The notes below the pieces were generated by a model that saw only the letters and a list, made by a program, of their open reading frames with translations, was not told where the DNA came from and ran no database searches. Positions 45,960 to 57,295 of a stretch of DNA of 64,000 nt are shown one piece after another; within the stretch, counting starts at the first letter, position 1; each line of letters begins with the position of its first letter. Made by a program: the position numbers and the translations under genes. The DNA lies in assembly GCA_020721045.1 (NCBI GenBank), contig DYNN01000003.1, forward strand, positions 1-64,000, in the 5' to 3' direction. This DNA is from Thiomargarita sp. GTDB lineage: Bacteria; Pseudomonadota; Gammaproteobacteria; Beggiatoales; Beggiatoaceae.

Positions 45960-46643
45960 TACATTTCCCCTTTTTTTCTTTATTTATATCGTATAATTGT
46001 ACTAACAAAATAGCAATTATTATTCCATCATTTATTTTTATTAAGTATTTAAACATGAAGTATGTAAACATCATATTGTGCGTTGTTTTGAATCAAGCTA
46101 AATTTTGGTAAGCGACATGCGGAAAATCAGCATATTTTTAGGACTTCAGCATATTTTTAGGATTTACGCATTGACAAGTAAAAATGATTAATAATCAATT
46201 AGTTACCTCAAAAAAGATACGCACATTTTATATTGAACAAAACTTTTAATTAATTGATTTTTCAGTCTTTGCTGAAAATGCGCTTATTGATGCTGAAAAT
46301 GCGCACACTTACGTATAAAAAGAGATATTGTAATTTTTGTAGTTGAGCAAAAGCAGATTGAATAGCATTAATATAAAGTGAGGATTTTGCACATTCACTA
46401 AGAAGCGATGTTGAACAGGGCATTTATCCTAAATAAACTGGACAATATTATAGAACATTGATTTTGTTGCGGGTAAATGACATTATCAAGAAAATTACCG
46501 TCAACTGTGGTAAACAGTCGACGCAATACGCTAACGCTATTGCGCCTTATAGCTCTTTATGATGTCAATATTTTTGGTGCATGACACTATGTGTTTATGC
46601 GTCTTACAAGCTATTTCGTGGTTTTGGTGTTTTTAAGTAAGAT
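45960..46643. other. 684-bp non-coding region with two pairs of short direct repeats
   Basis: Contains TCAGCATATTTTTAGGA at 46127-46143 and 46146-46162, GCTGAAAATGCGC at 46271-46283 and 46292-46304, and REP family B copy 2 near 46519. It lies upstream of the winged-helix gene and downstream of the PAS-only gene. No credible gene was found in it. Confidence 0.6.
46519..46546. repeat. REP-like palindrome, family B, copy 2
   Basis: CGACGCAATACGCTAACGCTATTGCGCC. The arms CGCAATA and TATTGCG pair around a core CGCTAACGC. It matches the palindrome after gyrA. Confidence 0.75.
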
Positions 46644-49600
46644 CTACATACTAATGATGCTGATCAATAAACGTCGACGATCTTCTAAAATAATGCGACT
46701 TGCCATGATTTGCACGTTAATTTGCTTGCCAGTGCGGTGTGTTTCGCTTTGTTGTCTAACAATTGTTGGTTCATCTTGTGTCATCAACAAGTTGTAATAA
46801 TTACGCACTGCTTCACCATGAGCACTGGAAGGAAGTATTAAAGTAAAAGGTTGTCCGATCATCTCTTCTGGGCGATAGCCATGGAGTTCTGCATAAGCGC
46901 GATTCACCTGTAAGAAACGTCCGCGGTCGTCAGTAAAACAAATGCCCAATTTAGTAGCTTCTAAGGCTGCAGCAAGCAATACTTCTTGTTCTCGAGATTT
47001 CTTCTCATGTTGTTTGTCCTCTGTAATATCATGTCCAATGTGCCAAGTATACCAACCTGGAATAGGATATTCTTTAGCAACACTATGCCAAGCAATGCTT
47101 TTTAGGCGACCATCTCGACAAACAATTTTGGTTTCCCAACGATTTTGACCACTTTCTACACTGTACCAACGTGCTAAAAGTCGGTTACGTTCTGTGCTAT
47201 CTGGATAAAGTTTTTCAATAATTTTAGTATTGCCAATGACTTCATCAGCACGATAGCCGGTGACTGTTTCGCAAGCCCGATTCCACATCACGATATTACC
47301 ATCGGTATCAAACGCATTGAGCATAATTGGCATATTTTCTACGACGAGATAAAGTCGTTCTTCGCTGGTTTGCAGAGAATGATTTGTTTGTTTATATTCA
47401 GTTACGTCTATAGCAAAGACAATCGCGCCAGTGGTCGTTCTTTGTTGATTTTTAAGCGGAATTTTACTAATTTGTAACCATATATTTTCACCCGCCACAT
47501 TTTGATAGGTTTCTAGTAAATTGTGTTGTGGATGTCCTAATTGGATGATTTCTTCACAGTTGATCAATTTTTTAATGTGTCTGGTTTCTGGACCAAAAGT
47601 GTCTGTTGCTAATTGATTGGATCGAGAGAGATTATTTTCGCTGTCTTTATACCAAATCATTGCTGGAATGGTGTTAAAGATGGTTTGATGTTCTTCCCAT
47701 TGTTGGCGCAAGGTTTCCCACATGCGTTGACGTTCACTGATGTCGTGCATGAGTCCAAAACTGAAGAGTAATTTTTTCTCAGAATCTCGCACCGCATCAA
47801 CTCGTTCCCAAATAGGAAAAATTTCGTTATCTCTATCATAAACATCAAGTTCACCTTCCCAACTATTACCTTTTGCCAAGGCTGGCACTACTTGTTTTTC
47901 AAAAACTTCTAATGTATTAATTGGAAAATACTCATGTAACGGTATTTGCTTTGCTTCTTTAAAACTACGTCCAAATAGGCGTTCATAAGCTGGGTTGACG
48001 TAAACCAATTCGTTACGATGATCGCGTATGGCAATGGATTCGGCTGAAGATTCAATAATTGATTTAAATAAACGTAGATGGCTTTGGGCTTTTTTGCGTT
48101 CAGTGACATCAATTCCAACGCTAAATAAATAATCCAACGCGCCATTTGCTGTGACAATAGAACGACTATGCCATTCAACTAATAGCATTTTTCCTGTTTT
48201 GCTAATGATGTGATATTCCATTAACGAAGGCTGCATCGATTTAATTAACGTTTGAAATTCAGTAGAAACAATAGGACGTTCACTTTCTTGTACAAGTTGT
48301 TCTAAATAGTTAACGCCGATGATTTCTTCTATTTGATATTCTAGGGCAGTTAAAATCGCGGTGTTCATCATCCGTATCGTGCCATTGGGATTAATCGCGA
48401 TAAAATAAGCCGGTGACGCTTGTACTAAATTATTAATAAAATCACGTTCTTTTCTAATGGCTTCTTCATGGGCTTTACGTTCGGTAATATCACGTACCGT
48501 GGCGCAAACAAGTGAACGTCCTTGAAATAAGTAGCTGCTACCAGTGGAAATTTCTACCGGAAAAACAGTACCATCTTTTTTCTTGTGCCAACGCAAGGGT
48601 ATCAGTTGTACTTTTTTACCACCACCACTAAAAGCTGTTCTATTTTTAGCGGGTTCAGCTGATACGTCATCGGTTGATTTTTGTAAAAACTCTTCTTTAG
48701 TATAGCCATATAAATCAATAGCCGCGCGATTTGCGTCAAAGAATTGTTGCGTGTTGGCATCGAAAACGATGGTTGGACTTGATGCCGCTTCAAATAGTTG
48801 ACGGTATTTTGATTCATTTTCCCATAGTGTTGATTCTAATCGTTGTTGTTCAGTGATATCCCTAATAATAGTCATGAAAGAGTGACGATTATTCCAGACG
48901 AATGGACTGGTGGTCACTTCTACCAAAAATACGCTACCATCTTGTTTTTTATGATATTGACGGGTTGTATGTTTCATTCCACGTTTAAAGGATTTATCGC
49001 CTTTTTCCGGTTGTGCGAGTAAATCTACTTTTTTCATTTCCAACAATTGATTGCTAGAATAACCGTATAGTTGCGTTGTGGCTTTATTGATTTCGATAAT
49101 CGCTTGCGTTTCAGCATCGATCAATATAATTGCGTTGGTTTCTGTTTCGAGCAATTGGCGGTATTTTTTTTCAGTTTCTTTAACTTCATCTTCCATACGA
49201 TGCGGTTCTGTTACATCGACATGGGTACCAATAATTCGACTGGGTTTACCTGCATTGTCTTTAACTACAACCGCACGACATAATATCCAATGATAACTAC
49301 CATCTGAGTGTTGTAAGCGATGGGTATTTTCTAAAGTCGGTGTCATGCCGTCAATGTGATTTTGAATATCTACCATTAATCTTTTATAATCAGCTGGATG
49401 TATACGTTGATGCCAAGTATCGACGTGATTTGCAACTGTCGTTTCAAGACCTAACATTTGTTTCCAACGCGCAGAAAAGTTGACTTCGTTATTAAGTAAA
49501 TTCCAATCCCATAAATCGTAGTCATTTTCTGAAATAATTGAATTAACGGGCTCATTTTGTGAATGCAGTTCGTTCTCTTTGTACTGTGTGACATTAGAGA

Positions 49601-50309
49601 ATGAAATCACTACTGCATAAGGTGTTGTAACATCATCACGCCATAAAGGGTGCGAATTAACTCTAATCCATGTTGTTGTATCATCAGGTTTAACAATGCC
49701 CATCACTACATCAGAATAGGGTTGTCCAGTACGTAAAGTACAAATCGCCGGATGTGTTTTTAGTGGAAAGGGAGAGCCGTCTTCATGAATAATTTTCCAA
49801 TCAGGATCAACTAATGTCCAACCCATCATTTGCTCTGAAGGAATACCTAAAATCCGTTCTGCGCTGTGATTACAGATGCCAATAGTGCCATTTGCATACT
49901 GTAAAACTACTCCTTCTTGTAACACACTTAGCATTTCGTCAGCTATCATCGGCTGCTCACGTGAAGTAATGTCCATACCTACGATGTAATAGGCATATTC
50001 TACTGACGCGGCATTATTAATATCCCATAATATATGATGATAAGAACTGTCGTAGTGACGGAATCGACATGAAAAAGAGACCGACGTCATACCTGCTTCT
50101 AATTGTTCGAAATAGTATTGCGTTGAAGGTTGGTCTTCAGGATGTACCAGTTCTAAAAAAATTTTTGCCAGCAATTGACCTGTGGATAATCCGAGCGTGA
50201 CTTCCCATGCTGCATTCACTTCTTTGAAGCGGCGTTCAAAATCTAAAATTCCAAACATGGCGGCTGATCGCCAAAAAAATCGGGAATGACGAGGATTATT
50301 AACTGGCAT
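46644..50309 (-). CDS. PAS-only protein with about ten tandem PAS domains
   Basis: A 1221-aa cytosolic protein with about ten PAS/PAC units from residue 14 to the end. Most carry a N-x-A-x-x-x-x-x-G-Y signature (e.g. E-I-N-K-A-T-T-Q-L-Y-G-Y; F-D-A-N-R-A-A-I-D-L-Y-G-Y; V-N-R-A-Y-A-E-L-H-G-Y) and a D-I-T/D-V-T-E-R/E end. There is no kinase, GGDEF, EAL, HTH or methyl-accepting output. The last PAC ends abruptly at R-R-L-L-I-S-I-I-S-M, where D-I-T-E-R-K would be expected, so the gene may have lost an output domain. The ligand is unknown; some PAS units may bind heme or flavin. It is divergent from gyrA. Confidence 0.85.
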   Translation of the reverse strand: MPVNNPRHSRFFWRSAAMFGILDFERRFKEVNAAWEVTLGLSTGQLLAKIFLELVHPEDQPSTQYYFEQLEAGMTSVSFSCRFRHYDSSYHHILWDINNAASVEYAYYIVGMDITSREQPMIADEMLSVLQEGVVLQYANGTIGICNHSAERILGIPSEQMMGWTLVDPDWKIIHEDGSPFPLKTHPAICTLRTGQPYSDVVMGIVKPDDTTTWIRVNSHPLWRDDVTTPYAVVISFSNVTQYKENELHSQNEPVNSIISENDYDLWDWNLLNNEVNFSARWKQMLGLETTVANHVDTWHQRIHPADYKRLMVDIQNHIDGMTPTLENTHRLQHSDGSYHWILCRAVVVKDNAGKPSRIIGTHVDVTEPHRMEDEVKETEKKYRQLLETETNAIILIDAETQAIIEINKATTQLYGYSSNQLLEMKKVDLLAQPEKGDKSFKRGMKHTTRQYHKKQDGSVFLVEVTTSPFVWNNRHSFMTIIRDITEQQRLESTLWENESKYRQLFEAASSPTIVFDANTQQFFDANRAAIDLYGYTKEEFLQKSTDDVSAEPAKNRTAFSGGGKKVQLIPLRWHKKKDGTVFPVEISTGSSYLFQGRSLVCATVRDITERKAHEEAIRKERDFINNLVQASPAYFIAINPNGTIRMMNTAILTALEYQIEEIIGVNYLEQLVQESERPIVSTEFQTLIKSMQPSLMEYHIISKTGKMLLVEWHSRSIVTANGALDYLFSVGIDVTERKKAQSHLRLFKSIIESSAESIAIRDHRNELVYVNPAYERLFGRSFKEAKQIPLHEYFPINTLEVFEKQVVPALAKGNSWEGELDVYDRDNEIFPIWERVDAVRDSEKKLLFSFGLMHDISERQRMWETLRQQWEEHQTIFNTIPAMIWYKDSENNLSRSNQLATDTFGPETRHIKKLINCEEIIQLGHPQHNLLETYQNVAGENIWLQISKIPLKNQQRTTTGAIVFAIDVTEYKQTNHSLQTSEERLYLVVENMPIMLNAFDTDGNIVMWNRACETVTGYRADEVIGNTKIIEKLYPDSTERNRLLARWYSVESGQNRWETKIVCRDGRLKSIAWHSVAKEYPIPGWYTWHIGHDITEDKQHEKKSREQEVLLAAALEATKLGICFTDDRGRFLQVNRAYAELHGYRPEEMIGQPFTLILPSSAHGEAVRNYYNLLMTQDEPTIVRQQSETHRTGKQINVQIMASRIILEDRRRLLISIISM

Positions 50310-50691
50310 TTTCCTTCCTAAATCTGCTTTTAGTAATATAAAGACACATAATTTATCACGTGTCTAATCGAGTCAATTTTTTTCTTCATGAGATGAGGTT
50401 GTCCTTTAATAATAATGGAGTACACAAAAATTTTATCAAAGACAACACTGTTCTAAGTTACCACACTACAATCAAAAGAGAAAGATTTAACCATTTCTGA
50501 AAGATTAGCCATAAAATTTTGAAATGCAAAAATGGTGAAATCACACCTGAGACATACTGCACGAATAATACCTAAAAAGCAGTTTTGTGTCTCATCATAA
50601 CCAAACAGCCCTTTCAAGTTAAGTCTATGTTATAATTACGCATCAAATTACTGAAATATCGGCACTAAGACTAAGGATAACATAGCTCAAT
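50310..50691. other. Divergent promoter region of the PAS-only gene and gyrA
   Basis: A 382-bp gap. A TATAAT at 50631-50636 lies about 55 bp upstream of the gyrA start and may be its -10 box, but I see no matching -35 box at the right distance. No other features. Confidence 0.4.
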
Positions 50692-53238
50692 ATGGGTGCA
50701 TTTGCCAAACAGATTTTACCAATCAATATTGAAGATGAGATGAAACAATCTTATCTCGATTACGCCATGAGTGTAATTGTAGGAAGAGCCTTGCCAGATG
50801 TACGTGATGGTCTAAAACCCGTGCATCGCCGCTCATTATATGCCATGTTTGAACTTAACAATGATTGGAATAAACCTTATAAGAAATCAGCGCGTATTGT
50901 TGGTGACGTATTAGGTAAATATCATCCACATGGTGATACTGCCGTTTATGACACCATTGTACGTATGGCACAATCTTTCTCCTTGCGCTATTTGCTGGTC
51001 GATGGACAAGGTAATTTTGGTTCAATTGATGGCGACAATGCTGCCAGTATGCGTTATACCGAAGTGCGTATGGCAAAAATTACCCAAGCATTATTGGCTG
51101 ATATTGAAAAAGAAACCGTCGATTTTGCGCCTAACTATGATGGTTCTGAACATGAACCTGTCGTATTTCCAACACGTTTGCCTAACCTATTAATTAATGG
51201 TTCTAGCGGCATTGCTGTGGGCATGGCAACCAATATTCCACCACATAATTTACGTGAAGTTGTGAATGCTTGTCTTGCTTTAATTGACAATCCAGACATC
51301 TCGATTGAAGAATTAATGCAACATGTTCCCGGACCCGATTTTCCCACCGCCGCGATTATCAATGGCACTGAAGGCATTATAGAAGCCTACCGTACTGGAC
51401 GTGGACGTGTTCATATTCGTGCTCGTACCCGCATTGAAGAAGAAGGTAGCAAACAACAAATTATTGTTTATGAACTGCCTTATCAAGTCAATAAAGCGCG
51501 TTTAGTCGAGAAAATTGCTGAATTAGTCAAAGATAAAAAAATAGAAGGTATTACCGAACTACGTGACGAATCTGACAAAGATGGCATTCGCATTGTGTTG
51601 GAATTGCGACGTGGAGAAATTGCTGATGTGGTATTAAACAATCTTTTTCAACATACGCAATTACAAATTGTCTTTGGTGTCAACATTGTTGCTTTAGTCG
51701 ATGGACAACCCCGATTACTTAATTTAAAACAATTACTTGAACTGTTTATTCGTCATCGGCGTGAAGTCGTGACGCGACGTACCCTATTTGAATTGCGTAA
51801 AGCACGAGAACGGGCACATGTGTTAGAAGGCTTAACCGTTGCCTTGACCAATATTGACGCGGTGATCAGTCTAATCAAAACAGCGAAAACTGGACAAGAA
51901 GCCAAGCAAAATTTATCACTACAATCTTGGCAACCAGGCGTAATTTTAACCATGACGCAAAATGCACAAAATGCGCGTCCTGACAATTTGCCTCAAGAAT
52001 TTGGTTTAACCACAACAGGTTATCACTTATCAGAAGCCCAAGTACAAGCTATTTTAGATTTACGCTTACAACGATTGACCGGTTTAGAACAAGACAAGAT
52101 TTTAGAAGAATATCAAAATTTATTGAAACAAATCGACATCTTATTGGAAATTTTAACCAGCGGCGATCGGTTAATGCAAATTATACGTGACGAACTTGCT
52201 GTGATTCATCAAGAATATGGTGATGCCAGACGCACAGAAATCACGCTGGATCGACTGAATTTGAGTTTAGCCGACCTAATTACCGAGGAAGATGTTGTCG
52301 TCACTTTATCGCATACGGGCTATGTCAAATCGCAAGCTGTAAGCAACTATTCTGCGCAAAGACGCGGTGGACGGGGTAAAGCCGCGACTCAAATGAAAGA
52401 AGAGGATTTTATTGATAAATTATTTATTGCCAATACCCATGACACTATTCTTTGTTTTACCAGTGCAGGCAAGGTATATTGGTTGAAAGTCTACGAGTTA
52501 CCGCAAGCCAGTCGTGCCTCTCGTGGTAAACCGATTATTAATTTATTGCCTTTAGAAACTGATGAGCGTGTAAATGCAATTTTACCAGTGCGTGAATTTA
52601 CTGAAGACACCTATGTGTTAATGGCAACAGCCAATGGAACTGTCAAAAAAACAGCGTTAATTGCTTTCTCACGTCCACGTAGCAATGGGATTATTGCGAT
52701 TGATTTAGAAGAAAATGATGAATTAATCGGTGTCGACATGACAGATGGTCAAAAAGACGTGATGCTATTCAGTCGAAATGGAAAAGCGGTGCGTTTTCAA
52801 GAAAGTGCGGTAAGACATACTGGTAGAACCTCTAAAGGTGTGCGCGGTATTAAGTTATTGAAAGATGATAAAGTGATGTCTCTTATTATCACGCATAATA
52901 CTGGTACAATTTTAACGGCAACAGCCAACGGTTTTGGTAAGCGAACACCCGTAGACAGTTATCCAGTCAAAGGTCGTGGTACGCAAGGCGTGATTGCGAT
53001 TAAAACTTCAGAACGTAATGGTCAAGTAGTTGGCGCGGTACAAGTCGAAGATGATGATGATATTATGTTAATTAGCAATCGTGGAACCTTAGTGCGCACG
53101 CCAGTAGATGGGATTTCTACCGTGAGTCGTAATACGCAAGGGGTTAATTTAATTCGATTAGCGGAACAAGAGCAATTAGTGGGTTTAGAAAAAATTGTTG
53201 ATTTGATAGACGACGAAGACATTGTTTTATCAGAGTAA
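50692..53238 (+). CDS. gyrA: DNA gyrase subunit A
   Basis: An 848-aa type II topoisomerase subunit that cuts and rejoins DNA to introduce negative supercoils with GyrB. The catalytic Tyr is in [10 protein letters not shown]. The quinolone region reads [10 protein letters not shown], with Thr at the place of E. coli Ser83 (Thr is native in some species such as Pseudomonas). The GyrA box Q-R-R-G-G-R-G-K is at about residue 560, and the C-terminal beta-pinwheel repeats follow. The ATG at 50692 gives the usual [18 protein letters not shown] start. Confidence 0.97.
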   Translation: MGAFAKQILPINIEDEMKQSYLDYAMSVIVGRALPDVRDGLKPVHRRSLYAMFELNNDWNKPYKKSARIVGDVLGKYHPHGDTAVYDTIVRMAQSFSLRYLLVDGQGNFGSIDGDNAASMRYTEVRMAKITQALLADIEKETVDFAPNYDGSEHEPVVFPTRLPNLLINGSSGIAVGMATNIPPHNLREVVNACLALIDNPDISIEELMQHVPGPDFPTAAIINGTEGIIEAYRTGRGRVHIRARTRIEEEGSKQQIIVYELPYQVNKARLVEKIAELVKDKKIEGITELRDESDKDGIRIVLELRRGEIADVVLNNLFQHTQLQIVFGVNIVALVDGQPRLLNLKQLLELFIRHRREVVTRRTLFELRKARERAHVLEGLTVALTNIDAVISLIKTAKTGQEAKQNLSLQSWQPGVILTMTQNAQNARPDNLPQEFGLTTTGYHLSEAQVQAILDLRLQRLTGLEQDKILEEYQNLLKQIDILLEILTSGDRLMQIIRDELAVIHQEYGDARRTEITLDRLNLSLADLITEEDVVVTLSHTGYVKSQAVSNYSAQRRGGRGKAATQMKEEDFIDKLFIANTHDTILCFTSAGKVYWLKVYELPQASRASRGKPIINLLPLETDERVNAILPVREFTEDTYVLMATANGTVKKTALIAFSRPRSNGIIAIDLEENDELIGVDMTDGQKDVMLFSRNGKAVRFQESAVRHTGRTSKGVRGIKLLKDDKVMSLIITHNTGTILTATANGFGKRTPVDSYPVKGRGTQGVIAIKTSERNGQVVGAVQVEDDDDIMLISNRGTLVRTPVDGISTVSRNTQGVNLIRLAEQEQLVGLEKIVDLIDDEDIVLSE

Positions 53239-53261
53239 TTAATGCCTATTGGTTACTATAG

Positions 53262-53288
53262 GGCGCAATAGCATTAGTGTATTGCGCC
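53262..53288. repeat. REP-like palindrome, family B, copy 3, between gyrA and rnc
   Basis: GGCGCAATA-GCATTAGTG-TATTGCGCC with perfect 9-bp arms. It lies between the convergent gyrA and rnc genes and may serve as a transcription stop for both. Confidence 0.8.
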
Positions 53289-53322
53289 GCATGGGAACTA
53301 GATATAATTCGGAAAGATATTT

Positions 53323-53994
53323 TTACGATAGAGATTGTAATGCTTTTTCAGCCGCTGCCTGCTCAGCACGACGGCGTGTATTGCCTGTTCCGTAAGTAGG
53401 TTCTGATAAGCCCGGAACTAGACATTCGACTTCAAAATACTGTGCATGAGGTTCACCACTGACCGTCAACACACGATAGTTGGGTAATTCCTGTTGTTGT
53501 GCTTGTAGTAATTCCTGTAATCGTGTTTTAGGATCTTTGTGAATCGTTTGTAACGAAAGCATTCCTAAGTGAGATTGGAATAATTGCAAGACGACATTTT
53601 CGCACGTTGTCATGCCACCATCTAAGTAAACTGCACCAATGAGTGCTTCAAAAGCATCTGCTAAAATTGAAGTCCGTCGCCATCCACCACTTTTCAGTTC
53701 GCCACCCCCCAAGTACAAATATTGACCCAAATTCAGTATTTGAGCCACTTCTGCTAGGGTGTCTCCTTTCACCAAATTGGCACGCAAACGAGTCAGTTGC
53801 CCTTCGCTGGCGGCTGGAAAACGCTCATATAAAACCTCAGCTACAATAAAGCTCAGCAGGGCATCACCCAAAAATTCTAGTCGTTCATTATTGGGTGTGC
53901 CCGCACTACGGTGTGTGAGTGCGGTTATTAAATGGTCAAGCTGTTGAAAATGATAACCTAAAGCTTGACATAATTGGGTGTAATCTTGCTTCAA
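53323..53994 (-). CDS. rnc: Ribonuclease III
   Basis: A 223-aa double-strand-specific endonuclease that matures rRNA and regulates mRNAs. The signature N-E-R-L-E-F-L-G-D-A-L-L is at about residues 35-46, with further acidic residues in L-A-D-A-F-E-A-L-I-G-A-V-Y-L-D-G-G (about 111-127). A dsRBD occupies residues 152-222 (D-P-K-T-R-L-Q-E-L-L-Q and G-T-G-N-T-R-R-R-A-E-Q-A-A-A). It overlaps the DUF4845 gene by 4 bp (ATGA junction). era and recO, its usual next genes, are absent. Confidence 0.96.
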   Translation of the reverse strand: MKQDYTQLCQALGYHFQQLDHLITALTHRSAGTPNNERLEFLGDALLSFIVAEVLYERFPAASEGQLTRLRANLVKGDTLAEVAQILNLGQYLYLGGGELKSGGWRRTSILADAFEALIGAVYLDGGMTTCENVVLQLFQSHLGMLSLQTIHKDPKTRLQELLQAQQQELPNYRVLTVSGEPHAQYFEVECLVPGLSEPTYGTGNTRRRAEQAAAEKALQSLS

Positions 53995-54371
53995 ATTTCT
54001 ACTGAATCTTCAAATTTAACCAAAAAGAAAAGATTTTTCATCAAAAATGGGGCGGAACGTTCGTAAGCGACTGTGACTTTAAAACCACCCGTTGAAGTTT
54101 GCACTACGGTAATATTGTCTTCAGTGATGTACGAACCAATATCGTTGATGCTAAAACTGCGCGTTAACATTTTCTTTATACCCATTGGATTTTGTTGCTT
54201 AATTTCCGCATTGTCTTTCAAGCTTTCTAATGAGTGCACCACATTACCATTTTCCATATAAATCGGGATCAACAATAAACCTACCCAAACGATAATCCCA
54301 ATAATCGCTAATAGGAACACAAGTCCCCAAAAACCTTCGCCCTTTTGTCTGTATTTATTTACCATACTCAA
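53991..54371 (-). CDS. DUF4845 membrane protein
   Basis: A 126-aa protein with one helix (about residues 15-35, W-G-L-V-F-L-L-A-I-I-G-I-I-V-W-V) after a K-G-E-G-F-W motif. It is typical of the DUF4845 protein encoded between lepB and rnc in many proteobacteria. The periplasmic part has I-N-D-I-G-S-Y-I-T-E-D-N-I-T-V. Function unknown. It overlaps rnc by 4 bp and follows lepB by about 85 bp, in the lepA-lepB-DUF4845-rnc operon. Confidence 0.88.
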   Translation of the reverse strand: MSMVNKYRQKGEGFWGLVFLLAIIGIIVWVGLLLIPIYMENGNVVHSLESLKDNAEIKQQNPMGIKKMLTRSFSINDIGSYITEDNITVVQTSTGGFKVTVAYERSAPFLMKNLFFLVKFEDSVEI

Positions 54372-54456
54372 TTTCCTTTATTGTAAAATAGTATTAAGCA
54401 TATCATAAATGATCTCACTTAATAATAGGTTATGTCAAATTATAAATGGACAAATA

Positions 54457-55293
54457 TTATTTAATCTGAGTACCCAAGCGTTCCCAATTGATTCCACCAT
54501 TGGATAAATCCCAGTTCATCCAGATCAAAAATGCTTTACCAACCAAATTTTCCTCAGGCACAAAGCCCCAAACGCGACTATCGCGACTATTATCACGGTT
54601 ATCACCAAGCACAAAGTATTGATTGGGTGGAACTTCCCATTGCCCAAGCATTTGTGGTGGCAAAGTGTTGTTATTGTCAAGCAAAATCTTATGTTCTGCA
54701 CTAGGTAAAAGTTCCAATTGTTCTCTTCTACCCGTCATATCACTACCACGACCAACACCTTGATAGATACCAATCGGTTCTTGTTTTACTAATTCACCGT
54801 TGATATAAATCATTTTATTAAGATAATGATATTCCACGATGTCGCCGGGTAAACCGATGACACGTTTAATAAATGGAATAGAAGGGTCTTCAGGATAGCG
54901 AAATACCATCACATCGCCACGTTCTGGTTTTCCTATATCAAAAATCTTAATATTCAAAACTGGCAACCGTATGCCATAGCTGAATTTATTGACCAGAATA
55001 AAATCACCTATCAACAAATTTGGCATCATAGAGCCAGAAGGAATACGAAAAGGTTCGACTAAAAATGAGCGTAATACTAATACGATCAAAAAAATTGGAA
55101 ATAAAGAACGTGCTAAATCGACGATAAAAGGCACTTTTTCTATTTCTACACGATCCATCTGGGTAGCAAAATTTGGAGATAGACTTTCTACCCGATGTCT
55201 ACGTCGTGGCGCGAAAAATAACACATCATACAACCAAATTAACCCACTGATAATAACTAACAAAACTAAAATTGTTGCAAGGTCCCAATTCAT
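54457..55293 (-). CDS. lepB: Signal peptidase I
   Basis: A 278-aa inner-membrane serine protease that removes Sec signal peptides. Two N-terminal membrane segments (about residues 5-28 and 65-82) are followed by the catalytic Ser in [11 protein letters not shown] (about residue 92) and the catalytic Lys in [11 protein letters not shown] (about 145). [14 protein letters not shown] marks box E. The start overlaps the lepA stop by 4 bp. Confidence 0.96.
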   Translation of the reverse strand: MNWDLATILVLLVIISGLIWLYDVLFFAPRRRHRVESLSPNFATQMDRVEIEKVPFIVDLARSLFPIFLIVLVLRSFLVEPFRIPSGSMMPNLLIGDFILVNKFSYGIRLPVLNIKIFDIGKPERGDVMVFRYPEDPSIPFIKRVIGLPGDIVEYHYLNKMIYINGELVKQEPIGIYQGVGRGSDMTGRREQLELLPSAEHKILLDNNNTLPPQMLGQWEVPPNQYFVLGDNRDNSRDSRVWGFVPEENLVGKAFLIWMNWDLSNGGINWERLGTQIK

Positions 55294-57089
55294 TTATTTT
55301 TTCCAACTCGTAGTACTGCTAAGAAAGCATCTTGAGGAATAGTCACAGAACCCAATTGTTTCATACGTTTTTTGCCTTCCTTTTGTTTTTCTAGCAATTT
55401 CCGTTTACGGGTTATGTCACCGCCATAACATTTAGCTGTTACATTTTTGCGTAAAGCTTTGACTGTTTGTCGAGCCACAATTTGTGCACCAATTGCTGCT
55501 TGAATCGCAACATCAAACATCTGCCTTGGAATCACTTCTTTCATTTTATCTGCAATCCCACGCCCTCTGGATAAACTATGTTCTCGGTGTACAATGGTTG
55601 AAAGTGCATCGACACGTTCACCATTGATGAGGATATCCACTTTAACCAAATCAGCTAGTTGAAAACGTACAAATGAATAGTCTAATGAAGCATAACCACG
55701 ACTGACAGATTTGAGTCGATCAAAAAAATCTAATACCATTTCACTTAAAGGTAATTCATAACTTAAAGCCACTTGTGAACCTAAATATTGTAATTTCTTC
55801 TGCACGCCACGCTTTTCAATGCATAAATTGATGACATTTCCCAAATAATCTTGTGGTAATAACATGTTTACCTCAACAATGGGCTCACGCATTTCTGCTA
55901 TTTTATTGGTAGGTGGCAAGTTTGCAGGATTGTCAACTTTAATGATTTCACCCTGTGTGGTCAAAATTTCATAAATTACAGTCGGTGCTGTCGTAATAAG
56001 ATTTAATTGGTATTCCCTTTCTAGGCGTTCTTGCACAATTTCCATATGCAACATACCCAAAAATCCACAGCGAAAGCCAAAGCCTAAGGCTTGCGAACTT
56101 TCAGGCTCATAATGTAGTGCTGCATCATTTAGGCGTAATTTGGATAATGCTTCCCGAAATGCTTCATAATCATCAGCCGAATCAATAGGAAACATTCCGG
56201 CAAACACACGAGGCTGCACTTGTTTAAAACCGGGTAAAGGCTTAGTGGCGGGTTTATCAACTGCAGTAAAAGTGTCACCGACAGGAGCACCATCGATTTC
56301 TTTAATACTTGCGATAACAAAACCTACCTCACCGGCATTTAATATTTCTTTTTCAAAAGGTTTAGGTGTAAATATGCCTAATTTATCCACTTGAAAAACA
56401 CGTCCGGTCGACATCACTTGAATTTTTTGTCGCCTACTCAAACGCCCATGAACGACTCGAACGAGTGAAACAACACCTAAGTAATTATCAAACCAAGAAT
56501 CTATAATAAGTGCTTGTAAAGGCGCATTTTCATCTCCTTGTGGCGGTGGAACGCGCTCAATGATAACCTCAAGTAATTCATCAATTCCTAATCCCATTTT
56601 AGCACTGACGCAGACTGCGTTTTTTGCTTCAATGCCAATGATTTCTTCGATTTGGTGCATAACCCGTTCAGGTTCTGCCGAAGGTAAATCAATTTTATTA
56701 AGTACAGGAACAACTTCTAAACCCTGTTCAATTGCAGTGTAACAATTTGCCACACTTTGTGCCTCAACTCCTTGAGCCGCATCCACGACCAATAAAGCAC
56801 CCTCGCACGCAGCTAAGGAACGAGAGACTTCATATGAAAAATCAACGTGTCCGGGTGTATCAATAAAATTGAGTTGGTAAATCTGTCCGTTTTTAGCCTT
56901 ATAATTCAAGGTTACACTTTGCGCTTTAATGGTAATTCCACGCTCACGCTCGATATCCATTGAATCTAGCACTTGTTCAGACATTTCTCGATCGGTTAAT
57001 CCACCACATATCTGAATAAATCTATCAGCAATTGTGGATTTACCATGATCAATGTGGGCAATAATAGAAAAATTACGAATATGATTCAT
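55290..57089 (-). CDS. lepA: Elongation factor 4 (LepA)
   Basis: A 599-aa translational GTPase, the same length as E. coli LepA, that acts on ribosomes under stress. G1 A-H-I-D-H-G-K-S-T (about residues 10-18), G2 [10 protein letters not shown]3 D-T-P-G-H-V-D-F and G4 N-K-I-D-L-P are visible. The C-terminal domain ([20 protein letters not shown]) is typical of LepA. The ATG at 57089 ([16 protein letters not shown]) is the usual start; a longer reading frame to 57116 is unlikely. First gene of the lepA-lepB-DUF4845-rnc operon. Confidence 0.97.
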   Translation of the reverse strand: MNHIRNFSIIAHIDHGKSTIADRFIQICGGLTDREMSEQVLDSMDIERERGITIKAQSVTLNYKAKNGQIYQLNFIDTPGHVDFSYEVSRSLAACEGALLVVDAAQGVEAQSVANCYTAIEQGLEVVPVLNKIDLPSAEPERVMHQIEEIIGIEAKNAVCVSAKMGLGIDELLEVIIERVPPPQGDENAPLQALIIDSWFDNYLGVVSLVRVVHGRLSRRQKIQVMSTGRVFQVDKLGIFTPKPFEKEILNAGEVGFVIASIKEIDGAPVGDTFTAVDKPATKPLPGFKQVQPRVFAGMFPIDSADDYEAFREALSKLRLNDAALHYEPESSQALGFGFRCGFLGMLHMEIVQERLEREYQLNLITTAPTVIYEILTTQGEIIKVDNPANLPPTNKIAEMREPIVEVNMLLPQDYLGNVINLCIEKRGVQKKLQYLGSQVALSYELPLSEMVLDFFDRLKSVSRGYASLDYSFVRFQLADLVKVDILINGERVDALSTIVHREHSLSRGRGIADKMKEVIPRQMFDVAIQAAIGAQIVARQTVKALRKNVTAKCYGGDITRKRKLLEKQKEGKKRMKQLGSVTIPQDAFLAVLRVGKNK

Positions 57090-57295
57090 GTAGTATTTAA
57101 GATTCAGCAAAACCACAACAATGGTAAAATTTTACCATGTCACTGGTGCTATGAAAAGACAAAAATACAACAAATGTTTACAATTTACAACATTTTTATC
57201 GTTTACACAACTTGTATAACTTTTGCCACCGATATTCTCGTTAGCTTGTAGGGTGAAACGTAGTGTCATGACCATTCCATATTTCCTACTTAGCT

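Noticed and set aside
50692-53238. Thr at the Ser83 position of GyrA as a quinolone resistance mutation
   Set aside because: Thr is the native residue at this site in several gammaproteobacteria, so it is no evidence of selection.
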